From positions 1 to 19,569 of the forward strand of contig JBNKGC010000104.1 of assembly GCA_050289625.1 (NCBI GenBank): 19,569 bases of DNA, in the 5' to 3' direction. The notes beneath the pieces were generated by a model. That model ran no database searches, was not told the DNA's origin, and was given only the letters and a program-made list of their open reading frames with translations. Made by a program: the position numbers and the translations under genes. The DNA is from NIC37A-2 sp050289625 (GTDB lineage Bacteria; Myxococcota_A; Polyangia; Polyangiales; Polyangiaceae). This document shows, in pieces, positions 1-8,844 of the stretch. Positions within the stretch are counted from its first letter, which is position 1, and each line of letters starts with the position of its first letter.

Positions 1-160
1 GTTCCCCTGAATTCGGCCTCGTCGCCCCACAGTCCGCGGGGTCTTCGGCGCCTCTCACTTGGTCGGCGGCGGGGACGCGGCGCCTCGTCTCGCCAGAGGC
101 CCGTCGCATGCTTCGGGTTCTTCGGGCGAAACGGTTCGAGTCGAAGTGGTGTCCGAGCGG

Positions 161-172
161 GTTTCGCGAAAC
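161..172. promoter_or_regulatory. Perfect 12-bp palindrome GTTTCGCGAAAC, candidate operator
   Basis: The sequence GTTTCGCGAAAC is its own reverse complement over all 12 bases and lies 5 bp upstream of a TTGACA box. That position, just above the -35 element, suits an activator or repressor dimer acting on the operon that starts at 366. The binding protein is not identifiable from the window. Confidence 0.4.
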
Positions 173-177
173 TCTGT

Positions 178-208
178 TTGACATGAGTCAGTTAGTTGGT
201 TCGATAAC
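178..208 (+). promoter_or_regulatory. Candidate sigma-70-type promoter for the amidoligase operon
   Basis: TTGACA at 178-183 matches the -35 consensus exactly. GATAAC at 203-208 is the best -10 candidate, with four of six consensus positions at a slightly long 19-bp spacing. No other -35/-10 pair this good was seen before the first gene. Without transcript data this remains a motif-level call. Confidence 0.35.
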
Positions 209-365
209 CACAGGGCATCACATCGGGGCACGTCATCGACGGCTCGGATTTCGGAAACCTGCAGGAAAGATTGGTTGGCCATGATGGGCTTGCGCGGCGC
301 GAGCCCCCGAACTGAGTGGGGGTCGGTCAGCCGAGCAGCCATTCAGTCTACGTCTCGGAGGCACA

Positions 366-1814
366 ATGGATCTGTCCGCCTACGATCCCGAAGAACCTCG
401 CTTTTTCGATGAGCTGTTTGCTTCTCCGGGGCGGGTCCGACCAGGGTTCGAGCCGCTCGTGACCGGGCTGGAAAGCCTCGGGGGTGACGCGGTCTTGACC
501 AGGCAGAGCGCAGCAGAGCAGGCGCTGCTCCGGGCCGGAATCACCTTCACCCTCAGGAGCGAGGGAAACGATGGGGACGACGCCGAGCGCATTTTCCCCT
601 TCGACATCATCCCGCGAGTCATCGCCGCGGCCGAGTGGGACCGAATCGAACGCGGGATCCGGCAGCGCCTCGTCGCGCTCAACCTCTTCCTTTCGGACGT
701 CTACGGGGAACGGAAGGTGGTGCGGGACAAGATCTTGCCGGAATACCTCCTCGAGACCTGTCCGGAGTTTCGGAAGGCGTGCATCGGGCTGAAGCCTCCT
801 CGGGGGGTGTGGAGCCACATCAGCGGCACCGACTTGGTCCGGAACGAGGTCGGTGAGTTTCTGGTCCTCGAGGACAACGTGCGCTGCCCTTCCGGGGTGA
901 GCTACGTCCTCGAAAATCGCAACATCCTCAAGCGGACCTTCCCTCACATCTTCGAGAGGATGTCGATTCGTTCCGTGGACGACTACCCGGTTCGCCTGCT
1001 CGAGATGCTGCGTTCCCTGGTGGCCGATCGAACGGACACGCCGCACGTCGTGGTGCTGACACCAGGCCGATTCAACAGCGCATACTTCGAGCACGCTTTT
1101 CTGGCACAGCAGATGGGTGTCGAGCTGGTCCAACCAGACGACCTCGTGGTGCGGGACGACTACGTGTACATGCGCACCACGGCGGGCCTCGAACGAGTGG
1201 ACGTCGTTTACCGACGCGTGAGCGACGACTACCTCGATCCGGAGGTCTTCAACCCCGATTCACTGTTGGGGGTGCCCGGCATCATGCGCGCCTACCTGAA
1301 GGGGCACCTGGCGCTGGCAAACGCTCCGGGCACGGGGGTCGCCGACGACAAGGCGATTTACGCCTTCGTCGAGAAGTTCGTCCGGTACTACTTGGACGAA
1401 GAGCCGATCCTCCGCAACGTGCCGACCTATCTCTGCTCCGAAGACAAGGAGCAAGCGTACGTGCTGGATCATCTCGACGAGTTGGTCGTCAAGGCGACGG
1501 ACGGGGCCGGGGGCTACGGCATGCTGATCGGGCCGCACGCCACGCGGGAGGAGAGGAAAGAGTTCAGCGAGCGCATTCGCAAGAATCCGCGCGGATACAT
1601 CGCGCAGCCCACGCTCGCCTTGTCGCGGGCTCCCACTCTCATCAACGCGGAATGCGAGCCGCGCCACGTCGATTTGCGTCCCTTCGCTCTGTACGGAGAG
1701 AACATCTACGTGCAGCCGGGTGGCCTCACGCGTGTGGCGCTTCGGAAAGGCTCGCTCGTGGTCAACTCGTCACAAGGCGGAGGAAGCAAGGACACGTGGG
1801 TATTGGCCGAATGA
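366..1814 (+). CDS. Circularly permuted type 2 ATP-grasp ligase (stand-alone copy)
   Basis: A 482-residue cytoplasmic protein of the circularly permuted ATP-grasp family (COG2308; formerly DUF404/DUF407). It is expected to activate a carboxylate with ATP and form an amide bond; its substrate is unknown. Family motifs are intact: DVVYRR at 279-284, a nucleotide lysine and glycine-rich loop K376-A-T-D-G-A-G-G-Y-G385, HVDLRPF, and a conserved SSQGGGSKDTWVL tail. No signal peptide or membrane segment is visible. The start is supported by GGAGG at 357-361, 4 nt upstream. It is the first gene of a five-gene operon, followed by the alpha-E protein that usually accompanies this ligase. Its intact ATP loop contrasts with the eroded loop of the fused paralogue at 6373-8844. 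Family assignment is secure; the peptide-tagging role is a comparative-genomics proposal. Confidence 0.93.
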   Translation: MDLSAYDPEEPRFFDELFASPGRVRPGFEPLVTGLESLGGDAVLTRQSAAEQALLRAGITFTLRSEGNDGDDAERIFPFDIIPRVIAAAEWDRIERGIRQRLVALNLFLSDVYGERKVVRDKILPEYLLETCPEFRKACIGLKPPRGVWSHISGTDLVRNEVGEFLVLEDNVRCPSGVSYVLENRNILKRTFPHIFERMSIRSVDDYPVRLLEMLRSLVADRTDTPHVVVLTPGRFNSAYFEHAFLAQQMGVELVQPDDLVVRDDYVYMRTTAGLERVDVVYRRVSDDYLDPEVFNPDSLLGVPGIMRAYLKGHLALANAPGTGVADDKAIYAFVEKFVRYYLDEEPILRNVPTYLCSEDKEQAYVLDHLDELVVKATDGAGGYGMLIGPHATREERKEFSERIRKNPRGYIAQPTLALSRAPTLINAECEPRHVDLRPFALYGENIYVQPGGLTRVALRKGSLVVNSSQGGGSKDTWVLAE

Positions 1815-1936
1815 TCGCCCCAGAGCCCCTTTGTTCACGCCTACGCGAAGAGTTCGTCGAGGGCTCCGTTTTTTGGACGATCTCTTTTTCCACGGCTACC
1901 GCGGGTGGCCGCAAAGAATGAACTGGGTACCGCTGT
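1815..1936 (+). other. 122-bp spacer with a short hairpin between ligase and alpha-E genes
   Basis: This is the largest gap inside an otherwise tight operon. It contains a compact hairpin, GGCTACC (1894-1900), loop GCG, GGTGGCC (1904-1910), with seven pairs including one T-G wobble. There is no T-run after it, so it does not look like an intrinsic terminator. It could be an RNA-processing or translation-control element, or simply degenerate sequence. No small gene with a ribosome-binding site was seen. Confidence 0.4.
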
Positions 1937-2884
1937 ATGTTGAGTCGAGTCGCGGACGCCATCTATTGGGCCAGTCGCTACGTGGAGCGGGCCGAGAACG
2001 TTGCACGTTTCGTGAACGTCAATCTCGACCTGATGCTGGACAGCCCGACGGCCGAGCGCCCTTCGTGGTTCCCCCTCGTGCAGACCACAGGAGACCAAAA
2101 ATGGTTCGAGGAACACTACGACGACTACTCTCCCCGTAACGTCACCCGATTTCTCACCTTCGACGCGGACTACCCGAACAGCATCTTCTCTTCGGTGCGT
2201 CTCGCGCGAGAAAACGCTCGCACGGTGCGGGAGGTCATCTCCCGGGAGATGTGGGAGGAGCTGAACGCCCTCTACTTGATGATCAAGGAAGCTCGTCGGG
2301 CAGAGCAGCTTCCGGAGGACATGGCTGGCTTTTACGAAAGAGTGAAGCTTGCTGGAATTCACTACGCCGGTGCGACCGACGCGACGCTCTCCCATGGCGA
2401 AGCTTGGCAATTCTCGCGTCTCGGCCGGATGATCGAGCGGGCCGACAAGACCTCACGCATCTTGGACGTGAAGTATTTCATTCTGCTTCCCGACCTCGGA
2501 TCCGTCGGGACCGCGGTCGATCAGGTGGGGTGGACGGCGCTCCTGAACTCGACGTCCGCGTTGCAGATGTACCGTCAACAGTACCACGTCATCTCTCCCG
2601 AGGAGGTCGCCCGGTTCCTTCTCCTCGATGAAAACTTTCCGCGCGCGATTCGGCATTCCGTTCACCGGATGCAGGAGAGCCTGCACGACATCAGTGGAAC
2701 GCCGCCGGGCAGCTACAAGAACGAGGCGGAGCGCTTGCTCGGGCAGCTGCGCAGTAGCCTCGACTATGCCGAAATCTCCCGCATCATGGAATTTGGACTC
2801 CACGAGTACCTGGACGAGCTCCAGAAGACCCTCAACCGAATCGGGACCGCCATCAGCGACCGGTTCTTCGTCCTAGAAGACTGA
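1937..2884 (+). CDS. Alpha-E domain protein (DUF403, stand-alone copy)
   Basis: A 315-residue all-helical protein of the alpha-E family (COG2307, DUF403). Its biochemical role is unknown, but it is almost always encoded next to, or fused to, a circularly permuted ATP-grasp ligase. The family signature is clear at the N-terminus: MLSRVADAIYWASRYVERAE, with the paired acidic/basic residues of the RYVERAENVAR helix. A second family helix is seen at EAWQFSRLGRMIERADKTSR. The ATG at 1937 places this signature at residue 1, as in homologues, though no strong Shine-Dalgarno sequence precedes it. It ends 46 bp before the transglutaminase/DUF2126 gene. A second alpha-E domain is fused to the ligase at 6373-8844, so the operon carries two. 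Confidence 0.93.
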   Translation: MLSRVADAIYWASRYVERAENVARFVNVNLDLMLDSPTAERPSWFPLVQTTGDQKWFEEHYDDYSPRNVTRFLTFDADYPNSIFSSVRLARENARTVREVISREMWEELNALYLMIKEARRAEQLPEDMAGFYERVKLAGIHYAGATDATLSHGEAWQFSRLGRMIERADKTSRILDVKYFILLPDLGSVGTAVDQVGWTALLNSTSALQMYRQQYHVISPEEVARFLLLDENFPRAIRHSVHRMQESLHDISGTPPGSYKNEAERLLGQLRSSLDYAEISRIMEFGLHEYLDELQKTLNRIGTAISDRFFVLED

Positions 2885-2930
2885 GCACCTTAGACCTAGG
2901 CCCCTCGAAAGGCCTTAGCCGAGAAGCATC

Positions 2931-5900
2931 ATGGCAGTCCGTGTCGCGCTGACCCACAGGACCCGTTACGAGTACGCACGCCCGATCCAGCTCGGGCCCC
3001 AAATCGTGCGGCTTCGTCCGGCTCCCCACAATCGCACTCCCATCCACAGCTATTCCCTGCGGATCCAACCTGCGGAGCACTTTCTGAATTGGCAGCAGGA
3101 TCCGAACGGCAACTATCTCGCGCGCCTCGTGGTGCCGGAAAAGACCAGTCGATTCGAGGTTCTCGTGAACTTGGTAGCCGACCTCGAAGCGTACAATCCA
3201 TTCGACTTTTTTCTCGATCCGAGTGCCGAAGAGTTTCCGTTCAAGTACTCGAAGCTCGACGCTCTCGAACTCGAGACGTGCCTCAAGCCGGACCCCGTCA
3301 CGCCACGGCTCGAAGCCTTTCTCGAGACTATCGATCGGAAGCCCCAGCGCACCGTCGATTTTCTCGTCGAGTTGAATCGGAAGGTATTCGACGCGGTCGA
3401 GTACGTGATCCGCATGGAGGCCGGAGTACAGACTCCGGACGAGACGCTGGAGCTTGCCCGCGGTTCGTGCCGGGACTCCGCCTGGCTTCTGGTGCAAATC
3501 TGCCGTCATCTCGGTCTCGCGGCTCGCTTCGTATCCGGATACCTGGTGCAGCTCGAGCCGGACGAGAGGCCCGTCGATGGCCCCGCGGGTCCCGAGCAGG
3601 ACTTCACGGATCTTCACGCGTGGACCGAAGTCTACGTTCCCGGCGCAGGGTGGATCGGCCTCGACGCCACGAGTGGATTGCTTGCCGCCGAGGGGCACAT
3701 CCCGCTCGCCTGCACACCGGTTCCCGCCAGTGCTGCACCCATCGAGGGCGCGGTCGAGAAAGTCGACAGCAAGTTCGAGTTCGAAATGCACGTCGAGCGC
3801 ATCGTCGACGTGCCGCGGGTCACTCGACCGTACAGCGACGAGCAGTGGGAAGCGATTGTCTCGCGCGGCTATGAGGTGGACGCCGAGCTGACGGCAGCAG
3901 ACATTCGGCTGACGATGGGCGGCGAGCCGACCTTCGTTGGGACGGAGAACCCCGATGCTCCCGAGTGGAATACCGAGGCTCTCGGGGCCGAGAAGCTCGC
4001 CATCGCCGATCGCCTTTCGCGACGACTGCATCACCTCTGGGCTCCCGGAGGTATTCTCCATCACGGGCAGGGGAAGTGGTATCCGGGTGAGCAGCTGCCG
4101 CGCTGGGCGCTTTCGGTCGTCTCGCGCGTCGACGGGCAGCCCATCTGGCAAGATCCGACTCGCTTTGCGCAGTCGGGCGAGCCCCCTGGGCACACCACCG
4201 AGGACGCCGAGCGCTTCGCCCGGACTCTGGCAGAAGTGCTCGAGCTCGACACCTCCGGTGTGATGCCCGCTTATGAGGACGTCTGGTACTACCTCTGGCG
4301 CGAGCGTCGTTTGCCGGTGAACGTCGACCCACTCGAGAGCAAGCTCGAAGACAAGCTGGAGCGCGATCGGCTGGCGCGGGTGTTCCGCAAGGGTCTCGGC
4401 AACGTCGTGGGGTGGATTTTCCCTCTGGGACACGACGGGTGGGAGTTCCGTACGGGCAAGTGGTTCCTCCGGGACGAACATTGCTTCCTCGTGCCCGGCG
4501 ACTCGCCCATTGGCTTCCGGCTACCTCTCGATTCGCTCCCGGACATGAGTCCGGTCGACGACGAAGGGGACGTGCCGCGCGATCCGACTGCAGCGCGCCC
4601 AGCGCTTCCGCGCTTCGAGGAGCTGGCGCGCCGTTTTGGTCAGGCCCTTCCGGAAAGCCAGCTCGAGCCGCGGATTCAGTTCCAGGTCCGTGGGGACGGG
4701 GGGCGCAGCGAAGGTGGGCGGGAAGCCGAGCGCAAGACTCGCCCTCGGACCCCGAGCGTCGAAAATCCCGCTGTCGGGCTCATGCGAACCGCTCTGTGTA
4801 CGGAGGTGCGCGACGGGATTCTCCGCGTGTTCATGCCCCCGATTGCCTCCGCGGAGGCGTATATCGAGCTTTGTGCGGCGCTCGAGAAGACCTCGGAGCT
4901 CACGGGGTTGTCTCTCCAGCTCGAAGGTTATCCGCCGCCCTACGACCCTCGGTTGCGCGAGTTCAAGCTGACTCCCGATCCGGGGGTGATCGAGGTGAAT
5001 GTTCCTCCAGTCGGGAGCTGGAAGGAACTCCTCACGCAGACCGAGCAGCTCTACGGCGAGGCGAAAAAAGAGAAACTCGGAGCCGAGAAGTTCGATCTCG
5101 ATGGCAAGCACATCGGCTCCGGTGGCGGAAATCATCTCGTTCTCGGCGCGCAAACTCCCCTCGAAAGCCCGTTTCTGCGGCGCCCGGAGCTGCTGCGGAG
5201 CCTGATTTCGTTCTGGCACAACCATCCGTCCCTTTCGTTCCTGTTCTCGGGGCAGTTCATCGGGCCGACTTCGCAGGCGCCGCGCGTCGACGAAGCGCGT
5301 AACGATTCCGTGTACGAGCTCGAGGTCGCCTTCGAGGAGCTCGAGCGCCATTCGGGGGAGGTTCCTCCATGGATCGTCGATCGCGTGCTCAGGCACCTCT
5401 TGGTCGACGTCACCGGAAACACCCACCGGACCGAGTTCTGCATCGACAAGCTGTATTCGCCGGACTCGGCGACTGGGCGCCTCGGACTGGTGGAGATGCG
5501 GGCGTTCGAAATGCCGCCGCACCACCGCATGGCTTCGGCTCAGCAGCTTCTCGTTCGCTCCGTTCTCGCTGCCTTCAGTCGGTACCCCTATCGCGAGGGC
5601 CTGGTGAAGTGGGGCACGTCGCTTCACGATCGCTTCATGCTGCCCCACTTCGTGCGGCACGACTTTCACGATGCCATCGAGTACCTGACCCACGCAGGGT
5701 TTCCCCTCGATCCGGAGTGGTTCGAGCCGCACTATCAGTTTCGGTTTCCGTACTACGGCCAGGTCGTCAAAGACGACGTCATGCTCGAGGTCCGCGGCGC
5801 TCTGGAGCCGTGGCACGTCCTGGGCGAGGAGGCGACCGCGGGTGGGCAAGCGCGCTACGTCGACTCGTCGGTGGAACGCATTCAGGTCAAGGTGCGCGGC

Positions 5901-6308
5901 GCCGTTCCCGAGCGACACACGATCTGCTGCAACGGCGTCGAGGTCCCGCTGCACCCGACGGGTACCAAGGGGGAGCTCGTGGCAGGCATCCGCTACCGGG
6001 CTTGGCAGCCTCCCTCATGCCTCCATCCGACGATTGGGGTCGATGGGCCCTTGCGTCTCGACATCTACGACCGCTGGAATCGACGGGCGATTGCCGGTGC
6101 GACGTACCACGTCGTTCACCCCGGTGGTCGCGCGGCGGAAGACCGTCCGGTCAATGCAGTGGCTGCGGAAAGTCGGCGGATCGCTCGTTTCGAAGCAGCT
6201 GGACACAGCGTACGGCGCTACATCCCGATGCGTCCCGAGGTGGGAGGGGCAACCGGCGTCAACCCGCACTTCCCGATGACTCTGGATCTTCGTCTCGTCC
6301 AAACATAG
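2931..6308 (+). CDS. Transglutaminase-like protease fused to DUF2126 (glutamine-synthetase-like) ligase
   Basis: A 1125-residue two-enzyme fusion. The N-terminal part (about 1-300) is a bacterial transglutaminase-like cysteine peptidase with its usual N-terminal beta domain. The catalytic triad is visible as C180 (GSCRD), H229 (LHAW) and D245 (GLDAT). The C-terminal part (from about 325) is DUF2126 (COG4196), opening with RLTMGGEPTFVG (M329 region) and carrying the glycine-rich GSGGGNH motif at 729-735. Iyer, Aravind and colleagues described a circularly permuted glutamine-synthetase-like ligase as part of this gene set; I equate it with DUF2126 from memory. The fusion suggests that one protein both cleaves and forms amide bonds. 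No signal peptide is seen. A purine-rich GAGAAG lies just upstream of the ATG. The full length and both sets of motifs argue for an intact gene. The reaction is undetermined. Confidence 0.92.
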   Translation: MAVRVALTHRTRYEYARPIQLGPQIVRLRPAPHNRTPIHSYSLRIQPAEHFLNWQQDPNGNYLARLVVPEKTSRFEVLVNLVADLEAYNPFDFFLDPSAEEFPFKYSKLDALELETCLKPDPVTPRLEAFLETIDRKPQRTVDFLVELNRKVFDAVEYVIRMEAGVQTPDETLELARGSCRDSAWLLVQICRHLGLAARFVSGYLVQLEPDERPVDGPAGPEQDFTDLHAWTEVYVPGAGWIGLDATSGLLAAEGHIPLACTPVPASAAPIEGAVEKVDSKFEFEMHVERIVDVPRVTRPYSDEQWEAIVSRGYEVDAELTAADIRLTMGGEPTFVGTENPDAPEWNTEALGAEKLAIADRLSRRLHHLWAPGGILHHGQGKWYPGEQLPRWALSVVSRVDGQPIWQDPTRFAQSGEPPGHTTEDAERFARTLAEVLELDTSGVMPAYEDVWYYLWRERRLPVNVDPLESKLEDKLERDRLARVFRKGLGNVVGWIFPLGHDGWEFRTGKWFLRDEHCFLVPGDSPIGFRLPLDSLPDMSPVDDEGDVPRDPTAARPALPRFEELARRFGQALPESQLEPRIQFQVRGDGGRSEGGREAERKTRPRTPSVENPAVGLMRTALCTEVRDGILRVFMPPIASAEAYIELCAALEKTSELTGLSLQLEGYPPPYDPRLREFKLTPDPGVIEVNVPPVGSWKELLTQTEQLYGEAKKEKLGAEKFDLDGKHIGSGGGNHLVLGAQTPLESPFLRRPELLRSLISFWHNHPSLSFLFSGQFIGPTSQAPRVDEARNDSVYELEVAFEELERHSGEVPPWIVDRVLRHLLVDVTGNTHRTEFCIDKLYSPDSATGRLGLVEMRAFEMPPHHRMASAQQLLVRSVLAAFSRYPYREGLVKWGTSLHDRFMLPHFVRHDFHDAIEYLTHAGFPLDPEWFEPHYQFRFPYYGQVVKDDVMLEVRGALEPWHVLGEEATAGGQARYVDSSVERIQVKVRGAVPERHTICCNGVEVPLHPTGTKGELVAGIRYRAWQPPSCLHPTIGVDGPLRLDIYDRWNRRAIAGATYHVVHPGGRAAEDRPVNAVAAESRRIARFEAAGHSVRRYIPMRPEVGGATGVNPHFPMTLDLRLVQT

Positions 6309-6372
6309 TTTCGGGATCCGCTTCGGTCCCTCCGGGGAGCTCGAAGCGGAAGCGAAAATCCAGCCACCTCCC

Positions 6373-8844
6373 ATGTGCGCGTATCACGAGTTCTGGGCCG
6401 ACGCCAGTGTACCCAGGCCCCACCAGCAATGTCTGTTCGACTTCGTCTCCCGGCACGCTCCCGACGAAGCCGAACAGATCCGGCGAGCGGTTCAAGCGCG
6501 GCTCCGGGAACAGGAAGTCAGCTACAACATCCTCGGAGCGCCCGATGGTTCGCAAAGGCCATGGGTTCTCGACGAGGTGCCGCACGTCATCCGCGCTGAT
6601 GAGTTCGCCGAGCTTGCCGCGGCCTTGGCCTCGCGCGCACGGTTGCTCGAAGCTTGTCTCCTGGACTTGTACGGCCCGCAGCGCCTCCTGCGTGAAGGGA
6701 TCATCCCTGCAGAGCTGGTCCTGAGCAACCCGCACTATTTCCGGCCCCTTCATGGGCTGGCGCCGGTCGGGGGAAGTCGTCTGACTCTTTATGCCGCCGA
6801 CGTCGTAAAGGATTCCCGCGGTCGCTACGTGGTCCATTCGGATCGTACCGCGGCTCCGACGGGATTCGGCTACGCGCTGGAGAACCGGCTCGCACTCGGA
6901 CAAATCTTGTCCGGCCCGTTCCGAGACTACCGAATCCGCAAGGTCAATCGATTCTTCGAAGTGATGCGGCAGACGCTGCGCGGCCTATCTCCTCGCGGCT
7001 CGGGAGCGCCGCGCATCGTCTTGCTCACGCCCGGGCTGCATGACGAAAGCTCGTTCGAGCACGCCTACCTCGCTCGCTATCAAGGGCTCGATCTAGTCGA
7101 GGGTCGCGATCTGACCGTGCGGGGAGACGAGGTTTTCCTGAAGACCCTCGAAGGGTTGAAACGCGTCGACGTGATCGTTCGTCGTGTGGTGGCCGACTAC
7201 TGCGACCCGCTCGAGCTTCGGCAGGACTCGGTCTCCGGTGTGGCGGGGCTGGTGAGCGCTGCACGCGCCCAAACGGTTGGGCTGGCCAATCCGCTCGGCA
7301 GTGGACTCGTGGAAAGCCCGGCTTTCCGGGCCTATCTCCCGGCCATTTCGGGGGCCCTGTTCGGGGAGCCGGTTGCCCTGCCCTCGGTTCCAACCCGCTA
7401 CTTGGGCGATCCGTCACACCTGGAAGAGGTGCTGGACACGTTCGAGAGTTGGCTCATTCGACCTGCCTTCGACGATCGACGGGGAGCGGCTCAGACCGTC
7501 GCCGAGATGCCGTTGCCCGCGCGTGAGAACCTTCGCCAGCAGCTGCGCGAGGCGCCGGGAACGCACGTCGCCGAGCAGTGGCCGGAGGCGTCTCGGGCGC
7601 CGGTGGGGCTGAATCTTTCACGCGAGGGAGCACTCAGTCTCCGACTCTTCGCGTGTCGGAGTGGTGCGGATTATCAAGTCATGCCGGGGGGACTCGGACG
7701 CGTCGACGACACTCCGGACGGGCTGTTCCTGACGGTCACCGAAGCCGCGACGAGCAAGGACGTGTGGGTCATCGGCGAAGCGGGAGCTCAGGAGCCCGCA
7801 CCCCCGAGCATGCCCGAGACACCCCTAGAGATCCGACGGGGCGGTGTCGATCTTCCGAGCCGCTTGTTCGACGACATTTTCTGGCTCGGTCGCTATGCGG
7901 AGCGGTCCCACGGAAGTGCACGTTTGATTCGAGCCTGTCTCGAACCAATGGCGTCGGAAGACCGCAAGCTGGATCCCGAGGTGGCTCGCGCGGTTCTTCG
8001 CACCCTGTCGGGTCTTCGAATCGTCAAGGAAACGCCCGCGGCCTACGGAAGCCTGGAGTCTGTCCTGCTCTCCGCCATCTACGACGGCGAGCGTGAGAAC
8101 AGCATTCGCTTCTGTCTCGGCCGCGTATACAACTTGACCACCGCGGCCCGCAGCCGTTTGTCTCGCGACATTTGGGGGACGCTGCGTCGCATGGCGGAGC
8201 TCTACGAGCGTCCGCCCACGAACGATCCGCTGACGGCCGACGAAGCTGCGATGGATCTGGACGAGCTCTTGATCTCGGTGGCCGCGTTCCACGGCATCAT
8301 CGGCTCGAACATGGTTCGGGGCCAGGCGTGGGTCTTCTTGGAGTTCGGCAGGCGTCTGGAGCACGGGGTCTTCGTGTTGACCCTGTTGTCGCGCCTGTTC
8401 CCTGCGAGTGGCTCGCGGGCGCTGATGGAGACGTTGCTCAGCGTTTGCGACAGCCTGCTCACCTACCGATCGCGGTACCTGAGCATGCTCCAGGCTGCAC
8501 CGGTCGTGGATCTCGTCTTGACCGACGAAACGAACCCGCAATCGGTGATCTTCCAAGTACAGCACCTCCTGCGCTGTATTCGCGTCCTGCCGCGGGCCAA
8601 GAGTTTTCCTCTGAGTCGCGCCGAGCAGCGCTTGATCGTGCTGGAGGCGCGACTGCTCACGGCCGACCCCTACGAGGCGTGCCGGAACGGCGCGAGGGAG
8701 CTTCGGGAGCTGGCGGAGGAGGGCATTCGCCTGCTTTGGCAGGTGTCCGACGATCTCACGCAGACGTACTTCACGCATGCGACGCGCTCGCATGCCATGC
8801 CTCCAGCGAAACGCGTTGGTTCCGACAAGGAGACGGACGAATGA
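6373..8844 (+). CDS. Circularly permuted ATP-grasp / alpha-E fusion protein (probably degenerate ligase site)
   Basis: An 823-residue fusion. Residues about 30-480 are a second circularly permuted ATP-grasp domain: TPGLHDESSFEHAYLAR and VDVIVRRVVADYCDP match the paralogue at 366-1814. Residues about 493-810 are an alpha-E domain, starting LPSRLFDDIFWLGRYAERS. The stand-alone ligase has K376 followed by DGAGGYG; here the aligned stretch is R363-P-A-F-D-D-R-R, with lysine replaced by arginine and the glycine loop gone. HVDLRPF is also replaced. The alpha-E RYVERAEN motif reads RYAERSHG. The fusion is a known family arrangement, so the gene is probably functional as a partner or scaffold rather than an active ligase; that is inference. 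Its start has no strong Shine-Dalgarno sequence. The stop overlaps the next gene's ATG. Confidence 0.9.
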   Translation: MCAYHEFWADASVPRPHQQCLFDFVSRHAPDEAEQIRRAVQARLREQEVSYNILGAPDGSQRPWVLDEVPHVIRADEFAELAAALASRARLLEACLLDLYGPQRLLREGIIPAELVLSNPHYFRPLHGLAPVGGSRLTLYAADVVKDSRGRYVVHSDRTAAPTGFGYALENRLALGQILSGPFRDYRIRKVNRFFEVMRQTLRGLSPRGSGAPRIVLLTPGLHDESSFEHAYLARYQGLDLVEGRDLTVRGDEVFLKTLEGLKRVDVIVRRVVADYCDPLELRQDSVSGVAGLVSAARAQTVGLANPLGSGLVESPAFRAYLPAISGALFGEPVALPSVPTRYLGDPSHLEEVLDTFESWLIRPAFDDRRGAAQTVAEMPLPARENLRQQLREAPGTHVAEQWPEASRAPVGLNLSREGALSLRLFACRSGADYQVMPGGLGRVDDTPDGLFLTVTEAATSKDVWVIGEAGAQEPAPPSMPETPLEIRRGGVDLPSRLFDDIFWLGRYAERSHGSARLIRACLEPMASEDRKLDPEVARAVLRTLSGLRIVKETPAAYGSLESVLLSAIYDGERENSIRFCLGRVYNLTTAARSRLSRDIWGTLRRMAELYERPPTNDPLTADEAAMDLDELLISVAAFHGIIGSNMVRGQAWVFLEFGRRLEHGVFVLTLLSRLFPASGSRALMETLLSVCDSLLTYRSRYLSMLQAAPVVDLVLTDETNPQSVIFQVQHLLRCIRVLPRAKSFPLSRAEQRLIVLEARLLTADPYEACRNGARELRELAEEGIRLLWQVSDDLTQTYFTHATRSHAMPPAKRVGSDKETDE

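Larger units (their letters stand above)
1..365. other. Upstream intergenic region of the amidoligase operon
   Basis: No convincing gene is seen here. One long minus-strand reading frame (342 down to 55) exists, but its product is compositionally odd, has no recognisable domain and no good ribosome-binding site, and it covers the candidate promoter of the operon on the other strand. The region does hold a perfect palindrome and a TTGACA box, listed separately. About 150 nt of leader would lie between that promoter and the first gene. Confidence 0.5.

Noticed and set aside
55..342. Minus-strand 95-residue reading frame upstream of the operon
   Set aside because: No ribosome-binding site, no recognisable domain, low-complexity C-terminal half, and it lies across the likely promoter region.
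1720..2139. Plus-strand frame bridging the gap between the first two genes
   Set aside because: It overlaps both real genes out of frame and its product resembles neither family.
2853..5954. Two long minus-strand frames (542 and 477 residues) inside the transglutaminase/DUF2126 gene
   Set aside because: They are antisense shadows of a gene with intact domains; such frames are common in high-GC DNA, and the translations show no domain.
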